Assembly (NCBI RefSeq): GCF_020622065.1
Contig: NZ_JAHRYQ010000001.1
Location: forward strand, 1,612,001 to 1,676,000
Length of the DNA stretch: 64,000 nt
Source of the DNA: Geothrix sp.
GTDB lineage: Bacteria > Acidobacteriota > Holophagae > Holophagales > Holophagaceae
Direction of reading: 5' to 3'
A program made the position numbers and the translations under genes. Shown here piece after piece: positions 10,094 to 19,149 of this stretch (position 1 is the stretch's first letter; every line of letters starts with the position of its first letter). The notes under the pieces are model-generated. The model did no database searches. It was not told where the DNA came from and saw only the letters and a program-made list of their open reading frames with translations.

Positions 10094-10099
10094 TAACCT
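10094..10099 (+). promoter_or_regulatory. Putative -10 of the acyl-CoA dehydrogenase gene
   Basis: TAACCT followed by GG, 22 nt before ATG 10122. Same pattern as other promoters in the window; no clear -35. Confidence 0.35.
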
Positions 10100-10121
10100 G
10101 GATGATTCCCCTGGAGTCACC

Positions 10122-11261
10122 ATGTTCCCCTTGTTCACCGAGGACCAGACCGCCATCCGCGAGGCCGCGCGCGACTTCGCGATGTCCGAGATCGATCCTG
10201 GCGCGGCGGCCCGGGATGCCAGCGGGGAGTTCCCGAAGGCGATCCTGAAGCAGCTGGGCGAGATGGGCTTCCTCGGCATGACCGTCCCCGAAGCCTACGG
10301 CGGTGCGGGCGTGGATTTCCTCAGCTACATCCTGGCGCTGGAGCAGGTGGCCTACGCGGACGCTTCCGTGGCCGTGACCATGAGCGTGAACAACTCCGTG
10401 GCCTGCGCCCCCATCCTGGCCTTCGGCACCGAAGCGCAGAAGCAGAAGTACCTGAAGCCCCTGGCCAACGGCGAGGAACTGGGCGGGTTCATGCTCACGG
10501 AGCCTGATGCCGGCTCCGATGCCGCGGCCCAGAAGACCCGGGCCACGAAAGTGGATGGCGGCTGGCAGCTGAACGGCGCCAAGGCCTGGATCACCAACGG
10601 TGGCGTGGGCCGGTACTTCGTGACCATGGCGCGCACCGATCCGGACAAGGGCAAGAAGGGCATCAGCGCCTTCATCCTCGATGCCCGGCAGCCCGGCGTG
10701 GTCATGGGCAAGCCCGAGGAGAAGATGGGTCTGCGCTCCAGCAAGACCGTGATGGTGGCCCTGGAGAACGCCTTCGTGGCCGAGGATGCCCTGCTGGGCA
10801 AGCCCGGGGACGGCCTCAAGGTGGCCTTCGGCGGCCTCGACGGCGGCCGCGTCGGCATCGCGGCCCAGGCCCTGGGCATCGCCCAGCGGGCCATGGACGA
10901 GAGCGTGGCCTACGCCAAGGCCCGTGTCTCCTTCGGCAAGCCCATCGGCGAACATCAGATGATCCAGACCTACCTGGCCGAGATGGAGGCCCGCCTCCAG
11001 GCGGCCCGCCTGCTGGTTTACCGTGCCGCCGCGCTGAAGGAGGCCGGGAAGCCCTGCACGGTGGAGGCGGCCACCGCCAAACTCTTCACCACGGAAAGCG
11101 CCGTCTGGATCTGCGACCGCGCCGTGCAGATCCACGGCGGCTACGGCTATTCCCGGGAATACCTCGTCGAGCGCCTGTACCGCGATGTCCGCGTGACCAC
11201 CATCTACGAGGGCACCAGCGAAATCCAGCGGATGGTGATCGCCCGGGAACTGCTGAAGTAA
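10122..11261 (+). CDS. Acyl-CoA dehydrogenase (short/medium-chain type)
   Basis: FAD-dependent alpha,beta-dehydrogenation of acyl-CoA thioesters, the first step of beta-oxidation. 379 residues, typical length. N-terminal TEDQTAIREAARDFA, the FAD/substrate segment GGFMLTEPDAGSDAAA, AWITNGG, the DGGRVGIAAQALGIAQRA helix, and the C-terminal VQIHGGYGYSREY ending in VTTIYEGTSEIQ, whose Glu is the expected catalytic base. ATG 10122 is chosen over upstream starts because GGAG lies 6 nt before it and homology begins immediately. Enoyl-CoA hydratase (16182) and 3-hydroxybutyryl-CoA dehydrogenase (27969) are elsewhere in the window, so the pathway is present but scattered. Confidence 0.95.
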   Translation: MFPLFTEDQTAIREAARDFAMSEIDPGAAARDASGEFPKAILKQLGEMGFLGMTVPEAYGGAGVDFLSYILALEQVAYADASVAVTMSVNNSVACAPILAFGTEAQKQKYLKPLANGEELGGFMLTEPDAGSDAAAQKTRATKVDGGWQLNGAKAWITNGGVGRYFVTMARTDPDKGKKGISAFILDARQPGVVMGKPEEKMGLRSSKTVMVALENAFVAEDALLGKPGDGLKVAFGGLDGGRVGIAAQALGIAQRAMDESVAYAKARVSFGKPIGEHQMIQTYLAEMEARLQAARLLVYRAAALKEAGKPCTVEAATAKLFTTESAVWICDRAVQIHGGYGYSREYLVERLYRDVRVTTIYEGTSEIQRMVIARELLK

Positions 11262-11408
11262 TTATTTTCAACACCTGGTGAAATCTTTCTTGCCCTCATC
11301 TTGCGAGGGAGGCATCCTGCTTCCGGGGTTAACCTAAACCGGCCCCAGGACCCGTCCGTAGGCAGCCTGTCCCCGTGGCAGCTCTTTTCGATCTTCAAGG
11401 AGTGGTAG

Positions 11409-12938
11409 ATGATGCGTCTCCCGATCTTCCCGGCCCTGCTGGTGGCCTTCTCCCTGGTGGCCCAGGAGACTCCCAAGGCCGATGGAGCCAAGGTCACCAC
11501 CCAGCTGACCCTGCAGGGCGCCATCGAGACTTCCCTGAAGAACAACCTGCAGGTGCAGATCGCCGTCGAGACGCGGGACTTCACGCGTGCCGGCCTGACC
11601 ATCGAGCAGGGTGCCTTCGATTGGAATCTGACCAGCAGCCTGAGCCTGAGCAAGGTCCAGGACGCCAGCCGCGCCCAGAATTTCCCGGGAGGTCCCCTCA
11701 CCTCTTCGGAGACGACCACCTTCAGCCGGAACTTTACCCTGGGTTCCACCAAGGCCTTCGGCTGGGGCGGCAACCTGAGCCTGAACTACGCGCCCACCTA
11801 CCGCTTCAGCAAGGGCACGGTCAACGGCGGGCCCGAGTCCCCCTTCACCACGAACCCCTACGACGGCAGCTTCTCGGCCACCTACTCCCAGAGCCTGCTG
11901 AAGGGCTTCGGCCGCGACGCGACGGAAAGCCGTCTGATCGTGGCGCGCAAGAGCGCCCAGGCCGCGGATCTCGCCTTCCAGAAGGCCATCATCGACCTGG
12001 TGGCCAGCACCGAATCCCTCTACTGGGATGTGGTGTACGCGCAGCGCAACCTGGAGAACAAGCAGCAGGCCCTGACCCTGGCCCAGAAGCAGCTCAAGGA
12101 GAACCAGATCCGCGTGCAGGTGGGCACCCTGGCCCCCATCGAGGTCACCTCTTCCGAGGCCTCCGTCGCCCAGCGCGAGCAGGACATCATCGCCGCCGAG
12201 GCCCAGCTGCTGAATGCCAAGGACGCCCTGATCCGCGCCCTGTATCCGTCGTCCGAGCGCCCCGCCGGCCTGGAGCCCACCGATGCCCCCAGCATCAAGC
12301 CCCTGGAGTTGAATGAGGCCGCCGCCGAGAAGCAGGCCCTGGCGAACCGCATCGAGCTGAAGAGCGCCCGCCTGGACCTGGAGTCCAAGCAGGTGCTCGA
12401 GACCGCGGCCAACAACCGCACCCTGCCCCAGCTGGACGCCTACGCCACCTACAACGGCAACGCGGCTTCGCAGATCCCCTCCGAGGGTCTCTCGGCCGTC
12501 AACAAGGACCTGACCAAGGGCGCCTATCCCGGCTACACCGTGGGCCTCCAGTTCGCCCTGCCCATCCAGAACCGGGCCGCCAAGGGCAACCAGGCCCAGG
12601 CCCGCGCCAACCGGCGGCAGAGCGAGTGGAGCCTGCGCGACCTGGAGCTCGGCATCACCCTGGAGGCCCGCCAGGCCTTCCGCAATGTGGAGGCCTCCGC
12701 CAAGGGCGTCGCCGCCGCCGAGAAGACCCGCATCTTCCGCGAGAAGGATCTCGAAGCCGAGCAGAAGAAGTTCGAGAACGGCATGAGCACCAACTTCCTC
12801 GTGCTCTCCAAGCAGAACGACCTCGACACCGCCAAGAGCAGCGAACTCCAGTCCCAGATCACCTACGCCAAGGCCATCACCGCCCTGGAGAAGGCCCTGG
12901 GCCACCTGCTGGAAGCGCGGAAGCTGGAAGTCAAGTAA
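11409..12938 (+). CDS. TolC-family outer-membrane efflux/secretion protein
   Basis: 509 residues with a signal peptide (MMRLPIFPALLVAFSLVAQ). It has the duplicated long-helix architecture of TolC proteins: LTLQGAIETSLKNNLQVQIA near the start, repeated DLVASTESLYWDVVYAQRNL-type helices rich in Ala, Gln and Glu, and a second repeat ending NFLVLSKQNDLDTAKSSELQ with ITYAKAITALEKALG. It should form the trimeric outer-membrane channel of a type I secretion system or RND/ABC pump, but no inner-membrane partner is adjacent. AAGGAG upstream supports the start. A convergent S9 peptidase follows across a hairpin. Confidence 0.9.
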   Translation: MMRLPIFPALLVAFSLVAQETPKADGAKVTTQLTLQGAIETSLKNNLQVQIAVETRDFTRAGLTIEQGAFDWNLTSSLSLSKVQDASRAQNFPGGPLTSSETTTFSRNFTLGSTKAFGWGGNLSLNYAPTYRFSKGTVNGGPESPFTTNPYDGSFSATYSQSLLKGFGRDATESRLIVARKSAQAADLAFQKAIIDLVASTESLYWDVVYAQRNLENKQQALTLAQKQLKENQIRVQVGTLAPIEVTSSEASVAQREQDIIAAEAQLLNAKDALIRALYPSSERPAGLEPTDAPSIKPLELNEAAAEKQALANRIELKSARLDLESKQVLETAANNRTLPQLDAYATYNGNAASQIPSEGLSAVNKDLTKGAYPGYTVGLQFALPIQNRAAKGNQAQARANRRQSEWSLRDLELGITLEARQAFRNVEASAKGVAAAEKTRIFREKDLEAEQKKFENGMSTNFLVLSKQNDLDTAKSSELQSQITYAKAITALEKALGHLLEARKLEVK

Positions 12939-12953
12939 GGGTTCCATCCTGCG

Positions 12954-12983
12954 CAGAACGGGCCCCATCCGGGGCCCGTTCTG
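12954..12983. terminator. Hairpin between convergent tolC-like and S9 peptidase genes
   Basis: Perfect 13-bp stem CAGAACGGGCCCC / GGGGCCCGTTCTG with a 4-nt loop ATCC, 15 nt after the TolC-type stop. The following T-run is poor (TATTACTT), so termination strength is uncertain. Confidence 0.7.
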
Positions 12984-12985
12984 TA

Positions 12986-15223
12986 TTACTTCCGCCGCGA
13001 AGCGGCGGAAGCCGAAGGTCCTTCGGATTTGGCCTCCGCATCCGCCGGCAGCGTATCCAGCAGGACCTTCCACTCGAACCAGTCCTTCTTCCCCTTGATC
13101 CACTTCTCGAACCAGTTGAACTCGCTGACCATCTTCACCAGCTGGTAGCGCGGTTCGGTGAGGCCGTGGGGCATGCCGGGATAGACGAGGTACTCCACGG
13201 GCACGCCCAGCTTCTTGAGGGCCATGTAGAGCTCATCGCTCTGGGGCTTGGGCACCCGCTGATCCGCCTCGCCCACATGGATGAGCGTGGGGGTCTTCGC
13301 GTTCTTGATGTACTTGAGCGCCGATTCCTTCAGGAAGTTGTCCCAGGCATCGTAGGGTCTTCCGCCCAGGTAGAACTCGCGGACGCTCTGGACATCGCTT
13401 TCTGCGTACATCGAGATCCAGTTCACCGCCCCGGCGCCGGTGCTGATGGCCTTGAAGCGGTCGGTCTGGGTGAGTGTCCAGCTGGACAGGTGCCCGCCGG
13501 CGCTCCAGCCCATCATGCCGAGCCGGTCCGGATCCGCCACGCCCTCGCGGATGAGGTGGTCCACGCCGCTCATGATGTCGCCGTAGGAAAGGCGCATGAA
13601 GTTCCCGCCGATCTGCCGGGCGAAGGCCTCGCCGTAGTTCGTCGAGCCCCGGTAGTTGGGCTGGAGCACGGCGTAGCCTGCGGCGGCGTAGATGTGCGGG
13701 TAGGTGACATAGCGGCCCTGGAATCCATTCATGTCCGCGGCGGCCGGCCCACCGTGGAGCTGCACGATGAGGGGATAGCGCTTCCCCTTCTCGTAGCCCA
13801 GGGGCTTGATGAGCAGGCCCTCCACCTCGACGCCATCCTTGGCCTTCCAGCGGACCGTCTCCGTGGCGCCCAGGGCCAGCCGCGCCACCTGGGGATTCGC
13901 GTCAGAGACCCTGACCCAGCTGGCCGCCGACCCCACTGTCCGGGGCTTCGCCACATAGAGATCCAGGGGCTTCCGGGGCTGGCTGTAGCCCACCAGGAAG
14001 GCCTTGGCGTCGGCGTTGTAGCCGCCGTTGAGGACGCCGGTCTCCTTCGTGAGCTGGGTCATGGCGCCGTCGGCGACGGACAGCGCGAACAGGTGCTGGT
14101 TCGCGCCCACGGCCTCGGTGAAGTAGAGGGTGTGCGAGTCCTCGCTCCAGCTGGCGTTGGACACACTCATGTCCTTCCCGGCCATCAGATTCCGGGCCGG
14201 CCCGCCGGCCGTAGGCACCACCCAGAGCTTCTCGTTGCGGAGGCGCTCGAACCGCTCGGGCGCAGCGTAGACAAGCCATTGCCCGTCCGGCGAGAAGGCC
14301 GAGAATCCGGCGTACCTCTCCAGGACCTGGCGGCCCTGGCCACTGCCCAGATCCAGCAGATGCAGGCTCGCCTCCTCGTGGGTGATGTCGCCCACGCGGC
14401 GTGCGGCCGGAAGGGCCCGGTACGAGGCCCAGCGGCCATCCCTCGAGAGCTGGAAGGCCGTCACGGTGAAGCCCGCCCCCGCCGTCCAGCGCTTCTCCGT
14501 CCTGTCCTTCAGATCCACGGACCACACATGCACGGGCGGCTGCTCCGGGTCCGCGACGCGCACATCGAACTTCTTCTCCTTCCGCTTCAGGTCGTCCTTG
14601 TCCACCCCATCGGGGCTGGTGAAGAAGATGCGCTGCCCGTCCTCCGTGAATGCGAAGTCGCGGATGGGCGCGGCGTGTTTGGGGAGGGCCGCCACGGTCA
14701 GGTCCTCCGCAGCCAGGTCCACGAGCGAGAGCTGGCGCTCCTCCGCCTTGCCCGCGCTGAAGGCCAGCCACTTCCCGTCCCTGCTGAAGGCGAAGGCGTG
14801 GACGCCGTCCTTGGCCTCCGTGAGCTTGCGGGCCTCGCCCCCGTCCACCGACATCAGATACACCTGCTGGCTGCCCTCACGGTCACTGAGGAAGGCGAAG
14901 CGCCGGCCGTCCCGAGCCCACTGGGGGGCCGTCTCGTTCTTCTCGCGGGTGAAGGTCATCTGGCGGGCGGCGCCGGTGGCGGCCTCCGCGATGAAGATCT
15001 CGGTGAAGGTCTTGCCCGATTTCCAGTGGGGGATGCTCACGGTGTAGACCACCCGGGCCCCGTCGGCCGACAGCTGGCCGCCGCCCACCCCGCGCATCTC
15101 CATCACATCCATGAAGGTCATGGGCCGCGTGGCCGGAGTCGGCGTCGGCGTCGGCGTTTGGGCCAGCAGGGGCCCTGCTGCCGCCAGCACCATCGGGACC
15201 AGTCCCCATCGATTCGAACGCAT
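12986..15223 (-). CDS. Secreted S9 (prolyl oligopeptidase-family) peptidase
   Basis: 745 residues. A signal peptide (VPMVLAAAGPLLAQ) is followed by a TPTPTPTPA linker, a seven-bladed propeller region (repeated LSADGARVVYTVS, WARDGRRFAFLSDREG and similar blades) and a C-terminal alpha/beta-hydrolase. The catalytic triad is visible as Ser574 in MGWSAGGH, Asp654 in GEADQRVP and His686 in MPHGL. Architecture and size fit acylaminoacyl- or dipeptidyl-peptidase-like S9 enzymes that trim peptides in the periplasm. GGAGG sits just before ATG 15223. nadC lies upstream on the same strand with a 52-nt gap. Confidence 0.93.
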   Translation of the reverse strand: MRSNRWGLVPMVLAAAGPLLAQTPTPTPTPATRPMTFMDVMEMRGVGGGQLSADGARVVYTVSIPHWKSGKTFTEIFIAEAATGAARQMTFTREKNETAPQWARDGRRFAFLSDREGSQQVYLMSVDGGEARKLTEAKDGVHAFAFSRDGKWLAFSAGKAEERQLSLVDLAAEDLTVAALPKHAAPIRDFAFTEDGQRIFFTSPDGVDKDDLKRKEKKFDVRVADPEQPPVHVWSVDLKDRTEKRWTAGAGFTVTAFQLSRDGRWASYRALPAARRVGDITHEEASLHLLDLGSGQGRQVLERYAGFSAFSPDGQWLVYAAPERFERLRNEKLWVVPTAGGPARNLMAGKDMSVSNASWSEDSHTLYFTEAVGANQHLFALSVADGAMTQLTKETGVLNGGYNADAKAFLVGYSQPRKPLDLYVAKPRTVGSAASWVRVSDANPQVARLALGATETVRWKAKDGVEVEGLLIKPLGYEKGKRYPLIVQLHGGPAAADMNGFQGRYVTYPHIYAAAGYAVLQPNYRGSTNYGEAFARQIGGNFMRLSYGDIMSGVDHLIREGVADPDRLGMMGWSAGGHLSSWTLTQTDRFKAISTGAGAVNWISMYAESDVQSVREFYLGGRPYDAWDNFLKESALKYIKNAKTPTLIHVGEADQRVPKPQSDELYMALKKLGVPVEYLVYPGMPHGLTEPRYQLVKMVSEFNWFEKWIKGKKDWFEWKVLLDTLPADAEAKSEGPSASAASRRK

Positions 15224-15275
15224 GCCGCCTCCTGCCTCGTGTATTGAGGCCTAGATCATGGCGCAGGTCGCCGCT

Positions 15276-16124
15276 TCAGTCCATCCGCAGGCTGAGATCC
15301 ACCGAAGGCGCGCTGTGGGTGAGGGCCCCGACGCTGAGGAAGTCCACGCCGGTTTCCGCCACGGCGCGGGCGCGCTCCAGGGTGAGGTTGCCGCTGGCCT
15401 CCAGGAAGAGGCGCCGCCCGCTGCGGTCCCGCAGGGCCACCGCCTCGCGCATCTGCTCGAGGGGCATGTTGTCCAGCAGGACGCCATCCACATCCGGCAG
15501 GTCCAGGCAGGCCTTCAGCTGGCCCAGGGTCTCCACCTCGACTTCGATCTTCACCAGGTTGGGCGCGCCGTGTCGTGCCGCCTCCACCGCCGCCCGGATG
15601 CCGCCGGCCGCGGCAAGGTGATTCTCCTTGAGCAGGACGCCATCGCCCAGGGTCAGGCGGTGGTTCACGCCCCCGCCGCAGCGCACGGCGTATTTCTCCA
15701 GCAGCTTGAGGCCCGGCGTGGTCTTGCGCGTATCGAGGATGCGGGCGCCCGTGCCTTCGATGGCGTCCACGAACAGGTGCGTGAGGGTCGCCGTACCGGA
15801 TAGCCGCTGCAGGAGGTTCAGCATCACGCGCTCGGCCAGCAGGATGCCGTGGCTGGACCCCTCCACGCGCAGGACTTCGGTCCCCTTGGACACCCGTTGT
15901 CCGTCGGCGGCCTCCAGGGTCACCGCCAGCCCGGGTTCGGCCAGCCGGAACACCTCCTGGGCCACGGGCAGGCCGGCCAGCACCAGGTCCCCCTTGGCCA
16001 CCACCCGCGCCACCATGGGCCGGTCCGGCACGGCGGCCGTGGTCCAGTCCTGGGTGCCCCAATCCTCGCGCAGGAAGGCGCGCAGCTGGTCGCGGTAGGT
16101 TTCGGGGTGTGGGGGATGGAACAT
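15276..16124 (-). CDS. nadC: Nicotinate-nucleotide diphosphorylase (carboxylating)
   Basis: Quinolinate phosphoribosyltransferase of NAD biosynthesis: quinolinate plus PRPP gives nicotinate mononucleotide, CO2 and PPi. 282 residues. Recognisable motifs are REDWGTQDWTT at the N-terminus, ERVMLNLLQRLSGTAT, LDTRKTTPGLK, CGGGVNHRL, VKIEVEVET and the LEASGN phosphate-binding loop. The start at 16124 is divergent from enoyl-CoA hydratase with 57 bp between; the two promoters appear to overlap. nadA and nadB are not in the window. Confidence 0.96.
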   Translation of the reverse strand: MFHPPHPETYRDQLRAFLREDWGTQDWTTAAVPDRPMVARVVAKGDLVLAGLPVAQEVFRLAEPGLAVTLEAADGQRVSKGTEVLRVEGSSHGILLAERVMLNLLQRLSGTATLTHLFVDAIEGTGARILDTRKTTPGLKLLEKYAVRCGGGVNHRLTLGDGVLLKENHLAAAGGIRAAVEAARHGAPNLVKIEVEVETLGQLKACLDLPDVDGVLLDNMPLEQMREAVALRDRSGRRLFLEASGNLTLERARAVAETGVDFLSVGALTHSAPSVDLSLRMD

Positions 16125-16140
16125 CGGTCACTCCGGCCCC

Positions 16141-16150
16141 AGCGTACAAT
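16141..16150. promoter_or_regulatory. Overlapping divergent -10 elements for nadC (-) and enoyl-CoA hydratase (+)
   Basis: The decamer AGCGTACAAT reads TACAAT on the plus strand (16145-16150) and TACGCT on the minus strand (16146-16141). Each is followed by GG. The two hexamers share the central TA step. Confidence 0.5.
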
Positions 16151-16181
16151 GGTCGGCAACGATCCCCCATCAGGAGTCCCC

Positions 16182-16958
16182 ATGCCCTTCGTCCTCGTCG
16201 AGAAAGCCGACCGCATCGCCTGGGTCACCCTCAACCGGCCCGAGAAGCTCAACGCCCTGAACAACGAAGTGCTGAAAGAGCTGGAACAGGCCTTCGCGGA
16301 ACTCGAGCACGACGCCGAGGTGGGCGTGGTGGTGGTCACCGGCGCCGGCGAGAAGGCCTTTGTGGCCGGGGCCGACATCGCCGAGCTGAAGTCCCTCGAC
16401 ACGGCCTCGGCCCGGGTGCAGGCCCTGCGCGGCCAGGCCGTATTCCAGCGCATCGAGTCCATGCCCAAGCCCGTGGTCGCCGCCGTGAACGGCTTCGCCC
16501 TGGGCGGCGGCTGCGAGCTGGCCCTGGCCTGCCACATCCGCATCGCCAGCGAGAACGCCCGCTTCGGCCTGCCCGAGGTGAGCCTCGGCATCATCCCCGG
16601 CTACGGTGGCACCCAGCGCCTGCCCCGCCTCGTGGGCAAGGGCGTGGCCCTGGACCTGATCCTCGGCGGGGAGATGACGCCCGCTGCCGATGCCCTCCGC
16701 ATGGGCCTCGTGAGCCGGGTCGTGCCCCAGGCCGATCTCCGGGCCGCCGCCGAGAAGCTCGCGAAGACCCTCCTCTCCCGCGGTCCGCTGGCCCTTCGCA
16801 GCGCCCTCGCGGCCGTGCATGAGGGCCTCGAGATGCCCCAGGAGCAGGGCCTCCAGTACGAGGCCGCCCTCTTCGGCCTCCTGGCCGCCACCCAGGACAT
16901 GCAGGAGGGCATGGGCGCCTTCCTGGAGAAGCGGGCCGCGCAATTCAAAGGCCTTTAG
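16182..16958 (+). CDS. Enoyl-CoA hydratase
   Basis: Hydrates trans-2-enoyl-CoA to 3-hydroxyacyl-CoA in beta-oxidation or butyrate-type metabolism. 258 residues, standard crotonase length. The oxyanion-hole segments KAFVAGADIAEL and NGFALGGGCELALACH are present. Both catalytic glutamates are retained: Glu112 in GGCELA and Glu132 in LPEVSLGIIPGYGGTQ. GGAG 6 nt upstream fixes ATG 16182; longer upstream frames run antisense to nadC. The gene is monocistronic, bounded by a divergent promoter and a bidirectional terminator. Confidence 0.96.
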   Translation: MPFVLVEKADRIAWVTLNRPEKLNALNNEVLKELEQAFAELEHDAEVGVVVVTGAGEKAFVAGADIAELKSLDTASARVQALRGQAVFQRIESMPKPVVAAVNGFALGGGCELALACHIRIASENARFGLPEVSLGIIPGYGGTQRLPRLVGKGVALDLILGGEMTPAADALRMGLVSRVVPQADLRAAAEKLAKTLLSRGPLALRSALAAVHEGLEMPQEQGLQYEAALFGLLAATQDMQEGMGAFLEKRAAQFKGL

Positions 16959-16973
16959 GTTCTGACATCCTCA

Positions 16974-17003
16974 AAAAAGGCGGGCCATCCGGCCCGCCTT
17001 TTT
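16974..17003. terminator. Bidirectional rho-independent terminator
   Basis: AAAAAGGCGGGCC / GGCCCGCCTTTTT, a 13-bp stem with loop ATCC and A- and T-runs on the two sides. It serves the enoyl-CoA hydratase and the convergent beta-propeller gene. Confidence 0.93.
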
Positions 17004-17020
17004 CCTGAAAGAGGAAACCG

Positions 17021-19126
17021 CTAACGCTTGGCGGTGGCCCCCACATTGACCACCGCCGTCTGCTCGTTGTGGTATTGATCGGCGACCTTCACCAGGATGC
17101 GGTCGCCGCGCACGGCCTCACGGGGCACGATCACATCGAAGCGCTCCTCCTTCTGATCGAAGACGCGGTCCTCGGGAACGATCTGGAGCCAGTGCTCGCC
17201 ATCGGCGCTCACCGCGGCCTCTTTCAGCACCGAGGTCTCGTCCCGGGCCACGAAGCGCAGGCGCACGCCCTCGCCTTCGGGCACGGCGCTCAGCTCGGCG
17301 ATGGCCGGGGGTGTATGGTCGATGAGGAAGGGTGCCGTGCGCCAGGTGCTCGTGAGGGCGGCGTTGAAGGGGACCGTGGGCGCATCCGAGGCGACCACTT
17401 CCAATCGGTAGCGGCCATCGGGCACGGGCAGGGTGTCGAAGCTGAAGAATTTTTCCCTCCAGGCCTTTTCCAAGAGCAGGGGCGCCCCGCGTTCGGGCAC
17501 CAACCGGATGGTGAACTCGAGGGCGTCACCGTTGGGATCGTTCACCCGGAACACGAAGCTCGCCCCCCCCCGGCGGAAGCTGCGCTTTTCCGCGCCCATG
17601 TAGCCCAAGGCGGGGATGAGCTTCTGGGTCTCCAGGGGCACGCGCTCGATGCCGATGTCATCGGGTGGCGCAGTACGGGTGATGACCAGCCCGGGCGGCA
17701 TGATGTCCACGCCCTCCCAGACCGGCGCCAGGTTGCGGTGAGCCCAGTGCAGGGTGACGGTCTCCACCGTGGGGGTGGCGCCACCCCGGGTGCTGCTGAG
17801 CCGCAACCGGAACTGGGCGAACCGGGAGGGCGGCAGCGCCGGGCGCTCTCCGCTGCGCAGCGGCGGCGTCCACGCGCTCCAGGTGGCGTCCGGCGTCTCG
17901 GTGCTGCCCGTGCGGAACTGCAATTCCACATTCGTGCCGGTGGGCAGGTCCGACTCGAGGTAGGCCCGGCCCCAGTCGGCCAGGGGCGCTCCCTTGAGGA
18001 TCTTGGATTCCAATGTTCCTTCCGTGGCCTGGGCCTCCGAGAGCAGGTGCAGCTCAGCCGGATTGGAGCCCACCACCAGCAGATCCCCACCGGCGGGAAG
18101 AAACGCCGTGGCCTGGGCTGTTCCCAGTTCCTGCACCACCGCGAAGGGATCGGCATCGCGGGTCTTGCCCAGAGGCAGCGAGAAGAGGCGTGAACGGTTG
18201 CCCGTCCCCACGAGCAGCTGCCCCTTCCAGGCCGTCAGGGCATAGACCTGGCTCTGGGCGCTCTGCCACAGGGTTTCCGGCACCCGGTCCCGGTCCAGGC
18301 GGATGACGGCGGAGCGGGCGGTGCTTGCCGTATCGGCCTGAAGGTAGCCCTCCCGACGCTCGAGCTGACCCGTGCTGAATTTGGGCGTGAGCCCGTTGTC
18401 GGCGCCGACATAGAGCTGGCCCTCGGCCACGGCCAGGGCGCGCACTTCCTCGAAGGGCGTGTCCATGAGCGTTTCCAGGCGATCGCCCTGCCGGCTGTAG
18501 CGCAGCACCAGGCCCCGGCCATGGCTGCCCAGGTACCAGCCACCCTGCCCGTCCGGCGTCATGGCCGTGAAGGCCGTCTCATCCGCCAGTTCCGCCAGGC
18601 GGCGGCTGGAGCCTTCCCTCGCCTGCAGCAGCACCGCCCCCTTCTCGGCCCCGCCGGCCACGATCACCGCGTCGCCTTCGACGGCCAGGGCCCAGACGAT
18701 GCGGGCTTCGATGTCGGCGAACGGCTTCACCTCGCCGGCGGGAGACACCCGGAACAGCTTGCCCTCGCCCGTGGGCGCCACCACCAGATCCTGCCCCAGC
18801 CGCGCCAGGGCGAACACGATGCCGCCCTTCACTTGGCCAAGCGGCTTCACCTGGCCGCCCGCGTAGTGGAAGAGCTTGCCATCCGTGCCTGCCGACAGGT
18901 AGGCCCCGCCAGCTCCGTCCGACACCGCCGCCCAGATGACGCCCTCGGGCAGCTGGCCCACGCGCCGAAGGTTCGGCGCCAGGCGCAGGCGGCCGTCGGC
19001 GCCGATGCGGACACCCCGCGTCTCGGACCCCAGCCAGTCGTTGAATCCCGAAAAAGTCGCCATGGGCTGGTCCGCCAAGGCGGCCACGCTCAGGACGGTG
19101 GGAAGCAGCATGGTCAGCCAGCGCAT
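17021..19126 (-). CDS. Secreted beta-propeller protein of unknown function
   Basis: 701 residues from ATG 19126, chosen because AGGAAAGGG precedes it and a signal peptide follows at once (MRWLTMLLPTVLSVAALA). Upstream GTG/ATG codons at 19153 and 19150 would overlap the previous stop. Residues about 30-370 contain repeated propeller-like blades (GVIWAAVSDGAGGAYLSAG, GGIVFALARLGQDLVVAP, VRALAVAEGQLYVGA). The C-terminal half has Ig/FN3-like strands and the phrase IDHTPPAIAELSA typical of such modules. No catalytic motif is seen. It follows an S55-type peptidase gene on the same strand almost without a gap, suggesting the two exported products work together, but the substrate or ligand is unknown. 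Confidence 0.75.
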   Translation of the reverse strand: MRWLTMLLPTVLSVAALADQPMATFSGFNDWLGSETRGVRIGADGRLRLAPNLRRVGQLPEGVIWAAVSDGAGGAYLSAGTDGKLFHYAGGQVKPLGQVKGGIVFALARLGQDLVVAPTGEGKLFRVSPAGEVKPFADIEARIVWALAVEGDAVIVAGGAEKGAVLLQAREGSSRRLAELADETAFTAMTPDGQGGWYLGSHGRGLVLRYSRQGDRLETLMDTPFEEVRALAVAEGQLYVGADNGLTPKFSTGQLERREGYLQADTASTARSAVIRLDRDRVPETLWQSAQSQVYALTAWKGQLLVGTGNRSRLFSLPLGKTRDADPFAVVQELGTAQATAFLPAGGDLLVVGSNPAELHLLSEAQATEGTLESKILKGAPLADWGRAYLESDLPTGTNVELQFRTGSTETPDATWSAWTPPLRSGERPALPPSRFAQFRLRLSSTRGGATPTVETVTLHWAHRNLAPVWEGVDIMPPGLVITRTAPPDDIGIERVPLETQKLIPALGYMGAEKRSFRRGGASFVFRVNDPNGDALEFTIRLVPERGAPLLLEKAWREKFFSFDTLPVPDGRYRLEVVASDAPTVPFNAALTSTWRTAPFLIDHTPPAIAELSAVPEGEGVRLRFVARDETSVLKEAAVSADGEHWLQIVPEDRVFDQKEERFDVIVPREAVRGDRILVKVADQYHNEQTAVVNVGATAKR

Positions 19127-19149
19127 AGAACCCTTTCCTCTCATGCTCA

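Noticed and set aside
12626-15247. 873-codon plus-strand frame antisense to the S9 peptidase
   Set aside because: It starts inside the TolC-type gene in another frame and shows no family motif.
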